Assembly (NCBI RefSeq): GCF_963576545.1
Contig: NC_083651.1
Location: 18,475,748-18,539,747 of the forward strand
DNA from: Limanda limanda
Lineage: Eukaryota; Chordata; Actinopteri; Pleuronectiformes; Pleuronectidae
Direction: 5' to 3'
DNA: 64,000 nucleotides
The stretch's first letter is position 1. Each line of letters begins with the position of its first letter. Positions 12,902-26,289 of the stretch are shown piece after piece. The translations under genes and the position numbers were made by a program. The notes below the pieces were generated by a model. That model was not told where the DNA came from. It saw only the letters and a program-made list of their open reading frames with translations, and did not search any database.

Positions 12902-15900
12902 GCACTGAAGCAGGGTTATCACATTTGCTTTTGGGAGCACAGCTTCTGTTACTCTTGTGGAAATCAAGGACAGTTTTAATTTGCAAACATAATTTGAAAT
13001 CTTAGGTGTTTTATCCAACTGTATAGTTTAGACGATACGTTGAAAGACCTGTGTCTGAAAGTGCAGACCTCATGCCAATTTTGTAAAGTAAGATATTGCC
13101 TCTTTCATTTCCAATGGATAGCAAAATATGATTTAATCAAAAATATCAACAGAAGAAAAAAAAGACACACTGCTGAATGGGTGAATTCAGAACTTACATT
13201 AAACACCTCATGTCTTTACCACTGGAAAGCTTTTTCTCACTGGTGCCCACAGGTGTCCGTTTAGGCCTCATAACTAAGTTGATAGAAAGTGACATTTTCC
13301 GTAGTGGCTTTTGAGACCCACCAAGCTGTCAGTCAGTTCCTATTTTATTTGCTTTTGCACTCACTTTGCTCCTCCTCTGAGATGAGCACTGAGCACTTCT
13401 CTGACATCAAAGACCTGTCTGAAACACAGTCTGGCCTCGGGAATCAAAGGGAGAACCGCGTGGCACGGCTGCAGCGACGGCCAATAAGTGACAGGAAGTG
13501 AACGTGACAGGAACCGAACGTGACAATCACAGCGTGCTTGTTTTGAGTATGCAATCAAATATACAGCATGGCCGACTTCTCAAAAGGAGACAACAATGAA
13601 TAGAAATGAGGCACAATATAAACTAGAACAAGAAGAAGAATGAAAACATTCAAACTGAAGTTAAATAAGGGTGAAGTTTTGTTTCTATATGTGTGTGGGT
13701 CCACTCGAGGTTGACTGATGTGTTGCAAAACACTGATAGAAAAGGAATTAAGGTAGTTGTGATGATTGTATCAACATTATGCCCACTAGATGCAAAGTTT
13801 ATTTAGGAGCATTAGTGGTGCATACGATTTAATTTGATCCTAATTGAATCTTGTAAAATTGGGAAAATGCAAGCACCAAAAACAGAAAGCATTAAATAAT
13901 TGCCCTGATTTCAATGTTAGGTCTTCTGATGTCAATTTTCCAGAGGCTTGGTATAATGAAAAAGGTTCTGAATAAAAAACAATGACATTATTTATTTGAT
14001 TGAAACAGGCTGTGTTGACATTGGCATTTTTAATTGGCAAATAATAAATACTTCCCTTCCTCAGAGGTAAAGTTTTAATTAATGTAGTTTTGTAATACCT
14101 CTGTAAAATCTCTAATGAAGGAGACCAGGGCAGGTGGCTCAGAATTACATTGTGTGCAATACTTTCTCTTTGTCGAAACTGATGTTATCTGATTGGATCT
14201 TGATAAAAATGCCACATTCATCAACAATCTACTGAGAATTTATCAACAACACATATAAAAACAACAGGGACAAAGTGCACACAGGCCTGAATCTTTTCAT
14301 GTTCATATTAAGAAGAAAAACTCACTCAAAATTATGGATAATGGATATACCATTACTGTTTCTTTCAGTTGGCTAAACCCTGTGTTACTGTCAGAAAGAA
14401 TTTATAAGTTCCAGTAGTGGAATCTTCCTCCAAGTGCACCCGAAAGAAATATGAAAATGGCAATTTTAACATCTCGACATCAGCTTAACCCTGACAGTGA
14501 AAAGTATTTTAGTGAACAAGGGAAAGAATCTAGCTTCTGAATGACTTGCTGCTCTGTGGTGGGGAGAACAGGTACTGGTCTTAATGGGAGGCTGATTCTT
14601 TTCAAACAGCCGGGGTTTGGAAATAAGTGGATATACAGAGGAGAGTCCGTCTGTTGAGCAAAAACTAATATTCAGCAATCTCAAACTTCCAAGGGAGCTT
14701 GGAAATAGGCAAATAATTGCATGTGAGAATATTTCTTTGACACTATGGAATGATTTAACACCTTATTGCAGCAGTGTTTTGTTTAGAGCATTGCTCAGTT
14801 CAACTGGTACAGAAACACATGGTGGTTTACGTAATACTGCAGAGCAGATTAATCCCCAGCGCACACACTCAAGCACAGACAGTCACACTTATGTCACACT
14901 CATGATATCTCTGCTGGAACAATGGGCCAGAGGTCAGACAGGATCTCGACTATATACGTGAACATGCTCTTGTTGATAGGGTTAGGGTCAGAGCCGGTTT
15001 CTGATCTAAAACACGGCAGATCTTAGCTTGATATAAAGCCACAGCCGGAGGGGATGGAAATGCTGGAGGAAGAGAGAACAGGGATGTGTTTTGATTATTA
15101 ATTGGTATTTAAATTCCTTCCACACCTATTTGAACTTTTAATGAGGTGAAACTAGACTCTCCTCTTCCGGCAGACTGTAAAAGCTTCAGTTTGGAAGGCA
15201 AATTGGTAATAAGAGGTTGACTCGTCATGTTTAGGCAAGCCTGGACATTTTCTCCTGTGGACAAAAGGTGAAGCAGAGGTGAGGTTTGGACTTGACAATT
15301 TTTTCTAATCATGTGAGAATAGTCTCTGCCGGTCGCTAATGCAGCCGTGGGCTGAGCCAATGTGAATTATTTATATAAACCAGACATTCTAGACATGGGA
15401 ACACTACTGCACTTGTTGTAGTAGCATGTTTTCACACACTAGTATGCCTGCATACATAAAAAGACACAAATGGTCTCCAGAGCAGCAGACGGTACTTTAA
15501 GTTCTTCAGAATACAGAATAATTTTCAAAATGTAAGTCTAGCATCCTGCAAGAAACAAATATGTGCATGAACCGCATTAATCCATGTTTTCTATCTTAAG
15601 TAACAAAACCATAGGAATTGTAATGGTATTTATTTATAGGAGGTAGTGATCGAAGCTGGGGGGAGATTTAAGTGGCACGAGCAGAATAATAAGCATCCAG
15701 ATAGAAACCTGAGCTGCACCATAGGGAGTCAGTCCAAGGCTGGATTCTGGCTGCTTTTGTAGAATTAGCATCAGCCAGTTCATTTGATCCTAATGCACTG
15801 ATTACCAGTCTGCATTCCCCTTTCCAAATACTGTCATGTCCTCCTTTCATTCATAGTGTCGGAGGACTTTTTTACTTATTTCCAAACCGATCTCTCAGTC

Positions 15901-18900
15901 TCCTGTGATCTGCATCAGGGTATAGGAAGTGTTTATTTGGAGGAAATGCAGTAGACATAAGGTGTCAATGATTTTAAATTGTGATTTATCTTTGTCTTAG
16001 TCTAAGCAAGGATGGTTAAGCACAAGGAAACTTAAGCAAAAACTGAAAAGTGTCCAGTAATTTGATTTATCCAGCACACACACTATTTTTTAATTAGCAA
16101 ATATCTATTTTGTGTTATCTCTCCTTTCTTAAGGCAGGTTGTGCTTTTGTCGCCCATTAATATTTCATAAACACAGTAGTTTTCTGCTTATTAAATCTCA
16201 AACATTATTAAAGATTGGAAGACATAACAAATAACAAAAGCATAAATAAGCAAAACTGTGCCCTCCAGGCCGTGCTGTGAGTGACATGTGTGGATGGGTC
16301 TGCAGAAAAAGAGGATATGTAAGAAATTGCAGAAGATCATAATTTTTGTTATGCAGGGAACATGGAAGAGAATGATAAATATAGTCAAAGGTACTGTCAT
16401 ACAAAATGTTGAATCCAATACATACCATACTACCATGTTTGCTTTGTTTAGTAGCAGAACAACAAGTAAAACTATTAAGGGAAAGTTTATTTTAAGAAGT
16501 TGAGCGCCACTGGTCCCTTGGCATGGAAGCCAAACCCATTGACTCTAATCGTATCCCTTTCTCTGTCACAGAGTGGTAATACAGAGCAATCAATTAACAC
16601 CAACCACCACTGATGGCCCATTCAATTTAACATGTGCCTTTTCATGATCCACATTAGGGGCTCACAAATGTGACAATATGAATGTCGTCCTTCAGAAATA
16701 AAGTCCCTCTTGCCCCCTTCCGGGAGTGGTGAAATATTGAGTGTGACACAGGAGTAATTGGATGGGAAGTAATCAATTAGACACACAATTGAAGGAGACC
16801 CGAGGTCTTCGGGCTGCCAGGCAAGAGGCCCGGCTGGGTCCCGGTGACGAACACTGAACCAATCTCGCCTGCCTCCTGTGGCAGAGAGGCTCCTTCTCTG
16901 AGAAGTTAGACAGTCAATGGAAGTCTCTGGGATCAGACTCAGCCAGTGATTTTACAGCCCGCTCTCAGCAGTCCCTTGTCTGGGGGAAACTGACTGACTG
17001 AAATCGTCCCTTTCACCTTGCCCCATCCCATCTCATTCCATCCCATCCCGTTCTTTCCCCGCCTCCCCGTGCATCGCTGTCACAAGATGCTAAACAGGAC
17101 ATGTTCAGAAGATGATAACCTACATTTATCGAGAGGCTTTGGACACCACAATGGGACCCAGGTGCTCAAAGGGGTGTTGCATGTAGTACAAAATGGCATA
17201 AACATTGTGTTGCATGTGTTCCTGTGAAAGGCATCAATGTGAAAAAATAAAGACGACCAAGGGAAACGTGAAGAGAGACAGAAAGCCAAAGAAAGAGGGA
17301 TACAAAGAAGGAGGAAGGACAGAAAATGGGATAGATAAATAGGGAGCAGATGGGCCATGAAGGAGTGGATAACGCCTTGGCGTAATACTCAGGCATGTGT
17401 ACATGCATGCGACGAGAGAGGATCATTCAGCAGATGGGGCCTCAGATTGGATGCCTCATTTTGGACAGACGCAGTGCAGGCGTAGGGTGGTTAGAAAAAT
17501 GAATCAACAACACTAAACAAATCTGAAAAAAATGATACTGGATGAAATGAAGGAGAGGGAGGAGGTGGCAGTAAACGGCGTTAAATCAGAAAGCTCAACT
17601 GTGTTGTCTTCCTTATTGAGGCTGTTATTATTTTGCCAGGGAAGCAGCCTGTAATTACCATGTGAAGGCACAGAGGCAGCCCAGGGTTCATTTGAATCCT
17701 GATGGAAGAGCTGGAAATGTAAGCAGGAAGGAAGACACTGTGGGTCAGCGTGCATAAAAAAACAGATTGGGAACTTTGAAAATGTCAGAGAGTGGCTCTG
17801 TTTAACCTTTTTCTTGGCAGGCTATGGGAAGAAAAGGGTAGAAAGAAAGGTACTTATTTGAAGCTTCTCTTAGCAGCAAGCTGAAGCTTCACTCGTTGAC
17901 CAAAAACACATACAAAATGAATAACCTTGTGGGAAAAGCTTTTTGTCTTTAAATGAAAGGTGAGTTCCCACAAGTGACTTTGTAAATGGACTTGCATCCC
18001 TAGAAAATAATAGCACACATACCGGGCAACTAAACTTTCCACACTTAGGCAAAGAGTGCCTTTTACTCTTCTTATTCGCTTCTATACACCGCTGAGCACA
18101 CACCATTCCTCCACTTTTCCCGGCTTGACTGTGCCTGATATTTCATATTCATGAGGATAACTTAGCTAAGCTTGATTGAAAGGTGCATTGGAGGGAGTCC
18201 TATCCCTTCTCAGCCAGCGACCTCCTCCTCCCTGTCCTCCAGTCCCCTTAAATCCAGAGTCCACTCACACCTCGCGGAGAGCGCAGCAGAAAAATCAATA
18301 GGTGCAATGCTACAATATACTAGCGACAAATTGATTTCATCCCAAGGCAATTTCGACCCGAGTCGGAATGTGGCTGGGTTTCAGCATTAAGGGGGTCTGG
18401 GCCTTCTCTCCATTAACCCCTTATGTAGTTAATAAGTTTTAGCCTCTTATATATATGTTGCGTATGGATTATATTGATCATTTCACACGTCTCCTGGGAG
18501 CAGCAGGCAGAGAACGATGGGCTAATATGACAGCCACATCAAAGGCACTGTAATGAATCAGACAGCTCGCCTTGGACTCACTAAAAGCACTTGAAGCAAG
18601 GAAGGAGTTTTGATCTGCGCTGCTTGATGTACAACAGCGGATCTATCCCGATGGTTCAAGCTTACTTCCCAAGCAGCTCTCTGTAGAGCGATGACAACTG
18701 CAACAGAACAAACTGGGACACAAGTTGACTGGTTTCTTCCCCCGCCAGCGAGAGCCTGTTTAGCTGTCTGCACTATCTGTGGAAAAAACTGTGATATGGT
18801 GAAGACTGTCCCTATATATCCTTACTTGACCGGCATTATACATGTATTTATTTTGCAAGATCACAAATACTGGCAGTAGCTTGATGCAAATGAAAGGGCA

Positions 18901-19667
18901 GCCTGGGTCAAAATGGGAAAATATGGATGCCACTTTACTGTTCCTACTCTTTTTTGCCTCCTGCTGGGATGATATAGCAAAACAGCAATCATCCACAGCA
19001 AACCCTCCCAACAAGAAAGAATCATGTTATTACAAGGCAAACATGTCGCTGTAACCCTTTTTAATTGTTAACAAGAAAGCAAGCAGACACTTTTCTATTC
19101 TTCTATTTTTTTGCAGGAACAAAAGATACAAGTGCAAAAAAGTCAGAGTTATGAAAAACCATGAAGAGTTATGAAGTAGAGCAGATTCAGGCCATGGCTG
19201 TTGTGCATAACTTCTTCTCAACTTCATGGCCCGAGGCCGAGGATGGCACATCAAACAGCGACTTCTCACAGAGTCCAGATCCCTCAGCGCTGGCTTCAAC
19301 TTGGCACCACAATGAAAAGGACAGGCTTGGCGAAAAAAAAGATGCTGGTGGTGCTGGACAACTGCAATTCCCTGAGTATGGCGCAACATACAAGAAAGAC
19401 TACAAGATGGAGCGTAACACACAAGCACATGCTGTAGCTGCACGTACACTTGCAAACGGCTGTGTTGTTTGCCTCGACTCGGGGGGATCACCAGGAAAGA
19501 ACAGTTGAAGAAAACAATGAGAGACATCTGAATTATTTAGAAAGCGGGTTTGGAAGCAGCAGAGGCACACGCTTGGTGCCATGCCTTACAAATCTAAATG
19601 CATTCCAGTCAAGGACTCAATTGAAATCTCTCGATTCAGACAGTAGTTTGGCAATTCCGGTGCAGAG

Positions 19668-19712
19668 TGAGGCTAACGTGAGAGTGACACTGTCACTCTC
19701 ACGTTAGCCTCA
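19668..19712. repeat. Perfect 45-nt palindrome (22-bp arms, 1-nt spacer)
   Basis: The left arm at 19668-19689 begins TGAGGCTAACGTG and ends AGAGTGACA. The right arm at 19691-19712 is its exact reverse complement. A single C at 19690 separates them. It could extrude as a cruciform or form a hairpin. It lies about 25 bp before the dispersed repeat at 19735. Confidence 0.95.
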
Positions 19713-19734
19713 GTGTGTCCCTGACTTACTCAAC

Positions 19735-19900
19735 ATACATAAATGTCACTTGGCAGACGCTTTCATCACATTTAGTGCATTCAACATCTATGAAGGGCCA
19801 TTTAGGGATTCAGTTTCTTGCCCAAGGACACTTCGGCATGCAGATGGGGAAGACTGAGGATTGAGCCACCGACCTTCTGGTTGAGGGACGAATTTCGGTG
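19735..19900 (+). repeat. Fish dispersed repeat fragment
   Basis: This contains 'cacttggcagacgcttt', 'tttagtgcattcaacatcta', 'cttgcccaaggacacttcgg', 'catgcagatgggg' and 'gagccaccgaccttctggtt'. The right half shares the 'TTGCCCAAGGACACTTCGGCATGCAG' module with the repeats near 3.7 and 4.5 kb. The left half carries the separate 'GGCAGACGCTTT' module common in teleost SINE-like repeats. Confidence 0.7.
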
Positions 19901-21486
19901 AAGCTTGACTCTGTACTGGAGAAGTGGTTGTCGTTGCCGTGATTGCATCCGTAACTAGTCATGATGTCACAGAGCGCTAGTTGTCTGTTTACTCTAAGTC
20001 CATTCATATTGAACATCTTGTGTTTATTTTACAACAAATTGAACACTGCACTCCCTTGGTCTCTTAAGAATAACCATGCAAGTGTGACGGCGATAAGACG
20101 AACATTTTGCAAAATATGCGTTCCACATATAAAAATACATAGAGTTTTGTAAGCAGACAATTAGAACATACAAAACATATAAATATTTAAATGTTAAAGT
20201 AAGATTGCTCCATATACTGCATTAGGAAGGTGCAAATTTTTTCGCTCCTAAGAATTATGAGGTTGGATCTGGCATCAGAATGACTAGATCTTGTGTTTCA
20301 CACATCATTAGCCGGCCCAGGCTCTGGCAAGCCCAACTTAGCCCTGTTGCTGAGAAGCTCTACGTCTTCTATGCAAGTCAAGCGCTCCATTTCTTACTGA
20401 CCTCAGTGTCAGGACGCCTTCAGAGAACCGTGCACAACAAGGATCCATTGTTCATCTAGAGGCAGAGCCACCCACACTTTTGCCCTCTTAGTAAACCATT
20501 TATCAGTAATCACATTTGCTGTTTTCTCCAACCTCTCAGCAAACGGTCTCGGATCAATTGCAGAGTGTGTTGTAAATCAGAGTGTGTTAGCGGGAGTGAA
20601 ATAACAGACGAGACAGTCTTTTCACAACATTGCGAGTCAGCATTGTATCTGTCGGTGTGAGAGGGTTAATTGTGAGAACATCGTCAGTCTGAATCTTGGG
20701 AGAAGAGGAAGCAGACTGCATGCATTTCCCCATCTTTTATGGAGTCAATAAAAGCCAGTAAACAGCTTCCAGCGTGTTTGGCCAATTTATTAATTCAACA
20801 GTGCTACGTGCATTTTTGTGACAGCGCTTCCTGAAAACACCCATTTAACCACCTGTTATGCACAGAAAACAGAGAGTAGACGATGTTGTGCTAGGAAAAG
20901 CCACTTCAAATTACCTTGGGTGCCTGAAAAACAAGATCTGATCACAGTTGATTTCAGCCATAAAAACCAAGGACGGCAAATTGAAACAAGGTAATGGAGT
21001 GAAGTGAATAAATCTGCAGAATTAATTTAATCCACCTCCTGGCTGTTACGTACAAAATGTGAAAAACAAAACTAAATCCTATAATAGTTAACATAATATC
21101 AGTTGGTTTCCACTTTATTATTACCTCCTGCTCCCATTTAATGGCTGATTCAACTGTAATTGGAACTTTTAGAGCAGATCCTTGCACTTTCATTGGACAG
21201 TGAGCATGAAGAAAAACTGGGTCAGTATATTTTAAGCAGTCACCAGTCACAACTGGCTAAATTGAGTGGTATTAATTTGGTGGTAAATTTAGGCTTTTAT
21301 AAAAATATGTTCTCCTACAGGGCTTGGAAGAAGTGGATTGTAAACACAGACACACAAACAAACAAACAATACAGGAGGTCAGACAAAAACTATTTTAAAG
21401 TTTAATGTTTGATCTAAAACAAAAACTCAAACTCAAGACACAAGTCCAAGTTACATGAGTATGCAGGAAACACTCGGGTCACTCAC

Positions 21487-21673
21487 CTGTGAGGTTTTTA
21501 AGACCCAACTGGCGCAGACCAAAGTTTCCATCACGCCTGTAGTTGAGGAAGATGGCCAGGGAGTAGCGGTCCTCGTACAGCTTGGTTCCTCGGATGATCC
21601 TCAAGTTCTCTAAAGGCAGGTAGTCGAACTGGTTCAGGGCCACCAACACATAGCCGGTCACTTCTCGGATGGA
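21487..21673 (-). CDS. erbb4: erbb4 exon 3 (extracellular domain I)
   Basis: This is the third coding exon of erbb4. A CTTTGCAG acceptor and a GTGAGT donor bound 187 bp, the size I recall for human exon 3. It enters in phase 0 and leaves in phase 1. The translation begins [20 protein letters not shown], continues [20 protein letters not shown] and ends LGLKNLT, with the last G completing a Glu codon in exon 4. The leucine-rich repeat-like pattern ([20 protein letters not shown]) is that of the receptor L domain that contacts neuregulin. It is nearly identical to vertebrate ErbB4, which argues for strong purifying selection and a functional host gene. In the direction of transcription it lies 31.8 kb after exon 2 and 19.4 kb before exon 4. 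Confidence 0.97.
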
Positions 21674-24387
21674 CTGCAAAGAACGAGAGGGGAGGAGGAA
21701 AGTTGCTGCGTTTTAGTTTTGCAATAATAATGTTTTTTAAAAAGGCATTTTATTTTGAAAATAAAAAAGGATGACATTGCCATTTTTACGTCTGAGTTTG
21801 AAACCTCTGCAAGGTTCCTGTTTGCATTCTCCACTCTCTGTACCATACAATGTACCAAGATCCAAGAAATGGATAGAGCCCATAGTAAAGGCCACCAGGG
21901 AAACAATGATTTGGGATTATTTTATAATAAAATTAATTCATTGTATGACCTTATGCTTCAAATATGTAAAGATAGATTTTGACTTTCCTTTGAACTGAAA
22001 TCCAAAAAGAGGTTGGGGGAAAATTAGAGAATAAAAAGAAACAAACGGAATAGGAAGGGATGAAAAGGGCAAGTCAAAGGCATACATCAGATCATAGACA
22101 GCATCTATCTTCAAGGTCACTTTCCACATATTCAGCCATGCCAGTGAGTTGAGTTAAAGCATCTGAGTGGGGATAATTTGCTCCAGGGCTGGTGACCCCG
22201 CTGCAAAACTTGGCACGGGGTTCAGCGCTCATGTCCGGGGCCCGGCCTAGGGTGACCGAGCCACAAGGACAGCCATTGCTTCACACTTTAAATGTCATTT
22301 AGGAGGGGATATAACAACTGTCGAGAATTTTGGCAAGGAGCCACCCAGCTGGAGCTGCTGTTGCATGAATCAAAGTGACAGCCTGTGTCCTCTGTCTCCC
22401 ATCCACCATCATGGTGGCTGTCATTAGCAGACCGGCGGTCAGAGAAGTCTTTCCACGGCGGCCCCATGATGCTGATAATCAACAAGTCTGTGTGTGAAGT
22501 GGCATTGGCGAAGAAATGAGTCCTAAGGATGGCCCTGGCAGCGGAGTCATGGCGGTTGACAGCTGTCAGAGAGCATGGCCGTCAGCCACAAGTAAGTAAG
22601 CCGCAGTCACGGCTCCGTCATCATTACCCTGCTGATTACCATTAATAGAAACAGACATGCCAGAGTCTGTTGAGTCTGTGCGCATTTATGTGCATGAGTG
22701 ATGGGGACTTTATATTCAGCGTGTGTCAGTGCAAGTGTTTATCGATTTCCAAAACTAGTTGGAAAAGAAGATCAAGTAAGGCACTTAGAGAATCACTGAG
22801 GGTATCTGTGGGTTCTAAGAAACATGGTTGTTGTGAATGTGTCTCCTTGTCAGGGTAAATCATGAGTAGTTGTGCATGCTCGAGTGAACAATATGTTGAG
22901 CCCCTTTAATGTCGGAGCATGTCCTACTCTGAACACAGAGTGAGACAATCAGGGCCATCACATTTTGACTTTATGTCACCAGCCAAGAGCTGAGGATGAC
23001 TCACAAACACCGTGCAGGGAGTGTGAAGGTCTTTTCAGCACTACGCAATCAAATAGCTCCAAGTCCATGTAGTCCAGTGACTTTGTCCTGGGCGCTCTGC
23101 CAGGAACTCCACATCTTCAGTCCCGATACTGTTTTCATGCGACCAAAAAGCTGAGGGTGGCACACTACAGTAAGAGCAATCAACTCCGGATGAATGACTC
23201 TGAGCATACACAACTTATAATTATTTCTGGGCACACACTTCATGGGTGTTTCTTTACTTTTTTTTCCCCCGAGCCTGTTTATTACCCCACTCGCACGGTG
23301 GCTGGTTTGTTATTTTTCGCGCCACCAAATCAATACTTTCCGAAGTGCAGCCCTGCAGAGGGAAATAAAACACGGGGAGAAAGAAGATGGCAGCTACACA
23401 CACTTTTCTCCCCACAGATTGTTCCGTTCAATAATGAACTGCGTGGGGAAAAAAGGGAAGCAACGTGTAGTGATTACAGGCCCGTGCTGAGCTAATGGCC
23501 AAATCTGCTCTGTGTGGTCACTTTCATTAAACACAGATCAACAAATCTAGCGCTCCACCTCAACCCCCCAGCGATGAGGGCCGTATGCCCAATTCAGGGA
23601 GCCAGGCACCTGGATTGCAGCGTTCTCTTACACATGCAAGTTCCTTAAGGGATGGAGCTGAAATATGAAAATCAAAAAGGTGTTAATACACAGGAGTCCA
23701 TCATTCTGTGATGGAGGAGCGGTGCTATGTTTGGCACAGGTGCCGGTGTAATAGCATTTTCAATTTTTGATCTAGATGCTAAATTAAATTTTTGAGGCAC
23801 CTGCATGACCTCCTCTGCTTAGTTTCAGTTCAATTAGAGCAGAAAATTACCTGCTAAATATAACAACATGACCCATTGTTGTCCTGGATTTCTCCCATTA
23901 AAAATAGCTCTTCCGTCCAACTATCTTGATGCAGGGGTCTTGGGCACGTGTGATGGAGAACATGCTTCCCTCCCTTTAGATTAATCTCTCATTGCAAGAT
24001 ATGGGCCGAGCCAATCCATGCTTGGTGCACTTCAGTCCAAAAGTCAAATCTTTCTGTTAAAAAGTGAGACTACACAAACAGTGGGATGTTTCTTTACTGC
24101 ATGCACACTGAACTTTGTGGCAACCCCCCCCAAACTCACCCACAACCTGAACCCCAGACACACACCCCACGCACCTCCCAGGAGATCAGACCGTCGGAGT
24201 CCCAGTAACAGTGAACAAAAGAGACTGAGAGAGCCAGATTCACTGGATTAACAGGGATTTCTCCCTCCTCCCTCCTTCCTGAGCCCAAGCATTTGTGAAC
24301 GGAAGTGTGGCAGCGGAACAAACCCCTCACTTGAGTCACTGAGACGTGAGCGGTTTCTTAAATCGAGTCCTTCAATCCCCAACTTCT

Positions 24388-24490
24388 AAAGGAGGAAGAG
24401 AAGGGAGGGAGGTTTTCTGGGGTTGAGTCAGTGAAGGGAGGAAAGCGAAAAGGGTATGGAGGGAAGGGGAGGCAGAGAAGGAGGGATACA
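24388..24490. other. Polypurine-rich tract
   Basis: Two purine blocks ('aaaggaggaagagaagggag' onward, and 'agggaggaaagcgaaaaggg' onward) separated by a short mixed stretch. Strand asymmetry like this can form triplex DNA. No gene is present. Confidence 0.6.
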
Positions 24491-25211
24491 CCACTGCAGA
24501 AGGAGGAGCCCAGTCGAGTGGATCGGACTTGGTCTATGTGTATTTTAATACATAATTAAAATCCCACCTGTTCCGGTTCAGGGGAAGAGACAGGGAGACA
24601 GCAAAGGAGAGGTGAAGTGTTGGGATTGGTGGTAAAGGGCTGAAAGTGTAATGACACCATTAGCATGTTTGAAGAGACTGAACACACGTTAGCATGATTG
24701 CATCAGCAAGCCCTCATCCTCGATTTCCATATCTCCTCCCTAAACGCTCAGCCTGAGCTCACATCCACATCTGTAAACACACACACACACACACCGAATC
24801 TGGATGGAGTGTCTACAAGTGTAAGGGAGATAATCTTCCTGAGTTTCCCCCGGAGATCATCCTCCGTATTACTGACAACCAACAAAAACTATTGGCAGTA
24901 ATTGTCCCAAATTGTAAAAGCAAAGGATTCATTAGTGGTTTGGCATTAATTTCTAACCAAAAATCGTCACGTGTGTTATATTTCCATCTTGATTATATCA
25001 TATCATCATATTGGTGCTGTGTGAGTGCAATATATCCCAGCAGTACCATCCATGATGTAATTGTTTATACTCACACTAAGCAATGTTGCCATGCTTCCCT
25101 TTAAGTCAACAAAGTGTCCAACAAACAGCCCTGGTAACACCTCAATCCCTCTGGAGTGGCTCAAACCCAATACCAGTCACTTCAAACACCTGCAGTTGAT
25201 GCTGTGTTTGA

Positions 25212-25244
<33 letters not shown>

Positions 25245-25737
25245 AAAAGTGTGCGTGCAAGAGCATGTGCTTCACTCAAGTCTCTTTTATTGCTAGGATA
25301 AGATTACTATGATGACTCATCTTTGAAGATGAAGAGAAAGCATCCCCTCTGATTCTCCCACAACACCTCTCATGAAACACAGCTGTGTGCATCTGTGTGT
25401 TGTGTGGCTGTAGGGAAGGAATTCTCTTTTTTCATTGCGGATTGTAGTAACAACCCCAACAAAGAACAGGGGGACATGAAGGATTTGAAGAAGCCCTGTT
25501 GTCTGTTGGTGTTCCATGTCCTTCCCTTGTGGCTCAAGGATTTCTCTCAGGATTTCCGTGGGGCAAATAACATTCAAATTCCCTTTGTAGTAAGACAAGA
25601 AAGGCACTTTATTTATTTTAATTATAAACAGAATACGCAAAGTAAAGAAGTATATGATGAAGTTGAAAGGCACTCAGTAGGATAACTACCTCCAACACGG
25701 CCCAAGATAGTTTCTTGGTCCATACCCTATTCTTCTA

Positions 25738-26289
25738 TAGCCTGACGTTGACATACTCATGATTCTAGTCAGAATATGAGTCTGAGACCACTCCATTGGG
25801 CTGTGATTATGGGGCGTGTTTCAACCGCACCAGGAATAAAAATGCCTCTTCGCTCAATTGGATAGACCTACAACCAATCAGAGCAACGTAGTATGTGACG
25901 TATGTTGAGCGACGCATAGTTGTTGTCAACAGAACTCAACTGCACGCACGCTGGAAGAAGTAGAAGAAGAAGATGAAGAACGAGTTTTGCCGGTGTTGGA
26001 AAAATAATTTAAGGATACACGGAGAACTTACAGACTCATTGGCAGCATCTACACACCTCAGCTCTCCAGCGGAAGGCATGTTTGTGGAAAAAAAAGTCAA
26101 CCCAAGCGCTCTTTGATGACGTAACTGTTGATCATCTGTCCATCATCGTATAAAGCCCGCCCTGACAATTTGATTGGTCCGAACAGCTTCTGTTGGGAGA
26201 TAATTTCTCGCCAACGGAGCGACTCCAGACCGAACTTCCCGACCAAAAAATGTTGTGGGCTGGGCTAAGTTCGTCTGGCACCCAGGCTA
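25738..26289. mobile_element. Non-autonomous DNA transposon, 552 bp, with 9-bp target duplication
   Basis: The element starts TAGCCTGACG and ends CCCAGGCTA, giving terminal inverted repeats TAGCCTG that continue imperfectly. It is flanked by identical 9-bp direct repeats, ATTCTTCTA, at 25729-25737 and 26290-26298. It has no long reading frame and contains 'accaatcagagcaacg' and 'gaagaagtagaagaag' stretches. A 9-bp duplication suggests a Mutator-like mobiliser; an 8-bp hAT-type duplication is possible if the border A is ambiguous. The family is not named here. Confidence 0.82.

Noticed and set aside
19030..19527. 165-codon minus-strand frame, the longest outside mobile DNA and exons
   Set aside because: No recognisable domain, overlapping frames on the other strand of similar length, and no splice or promoter context. 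Likely chance.
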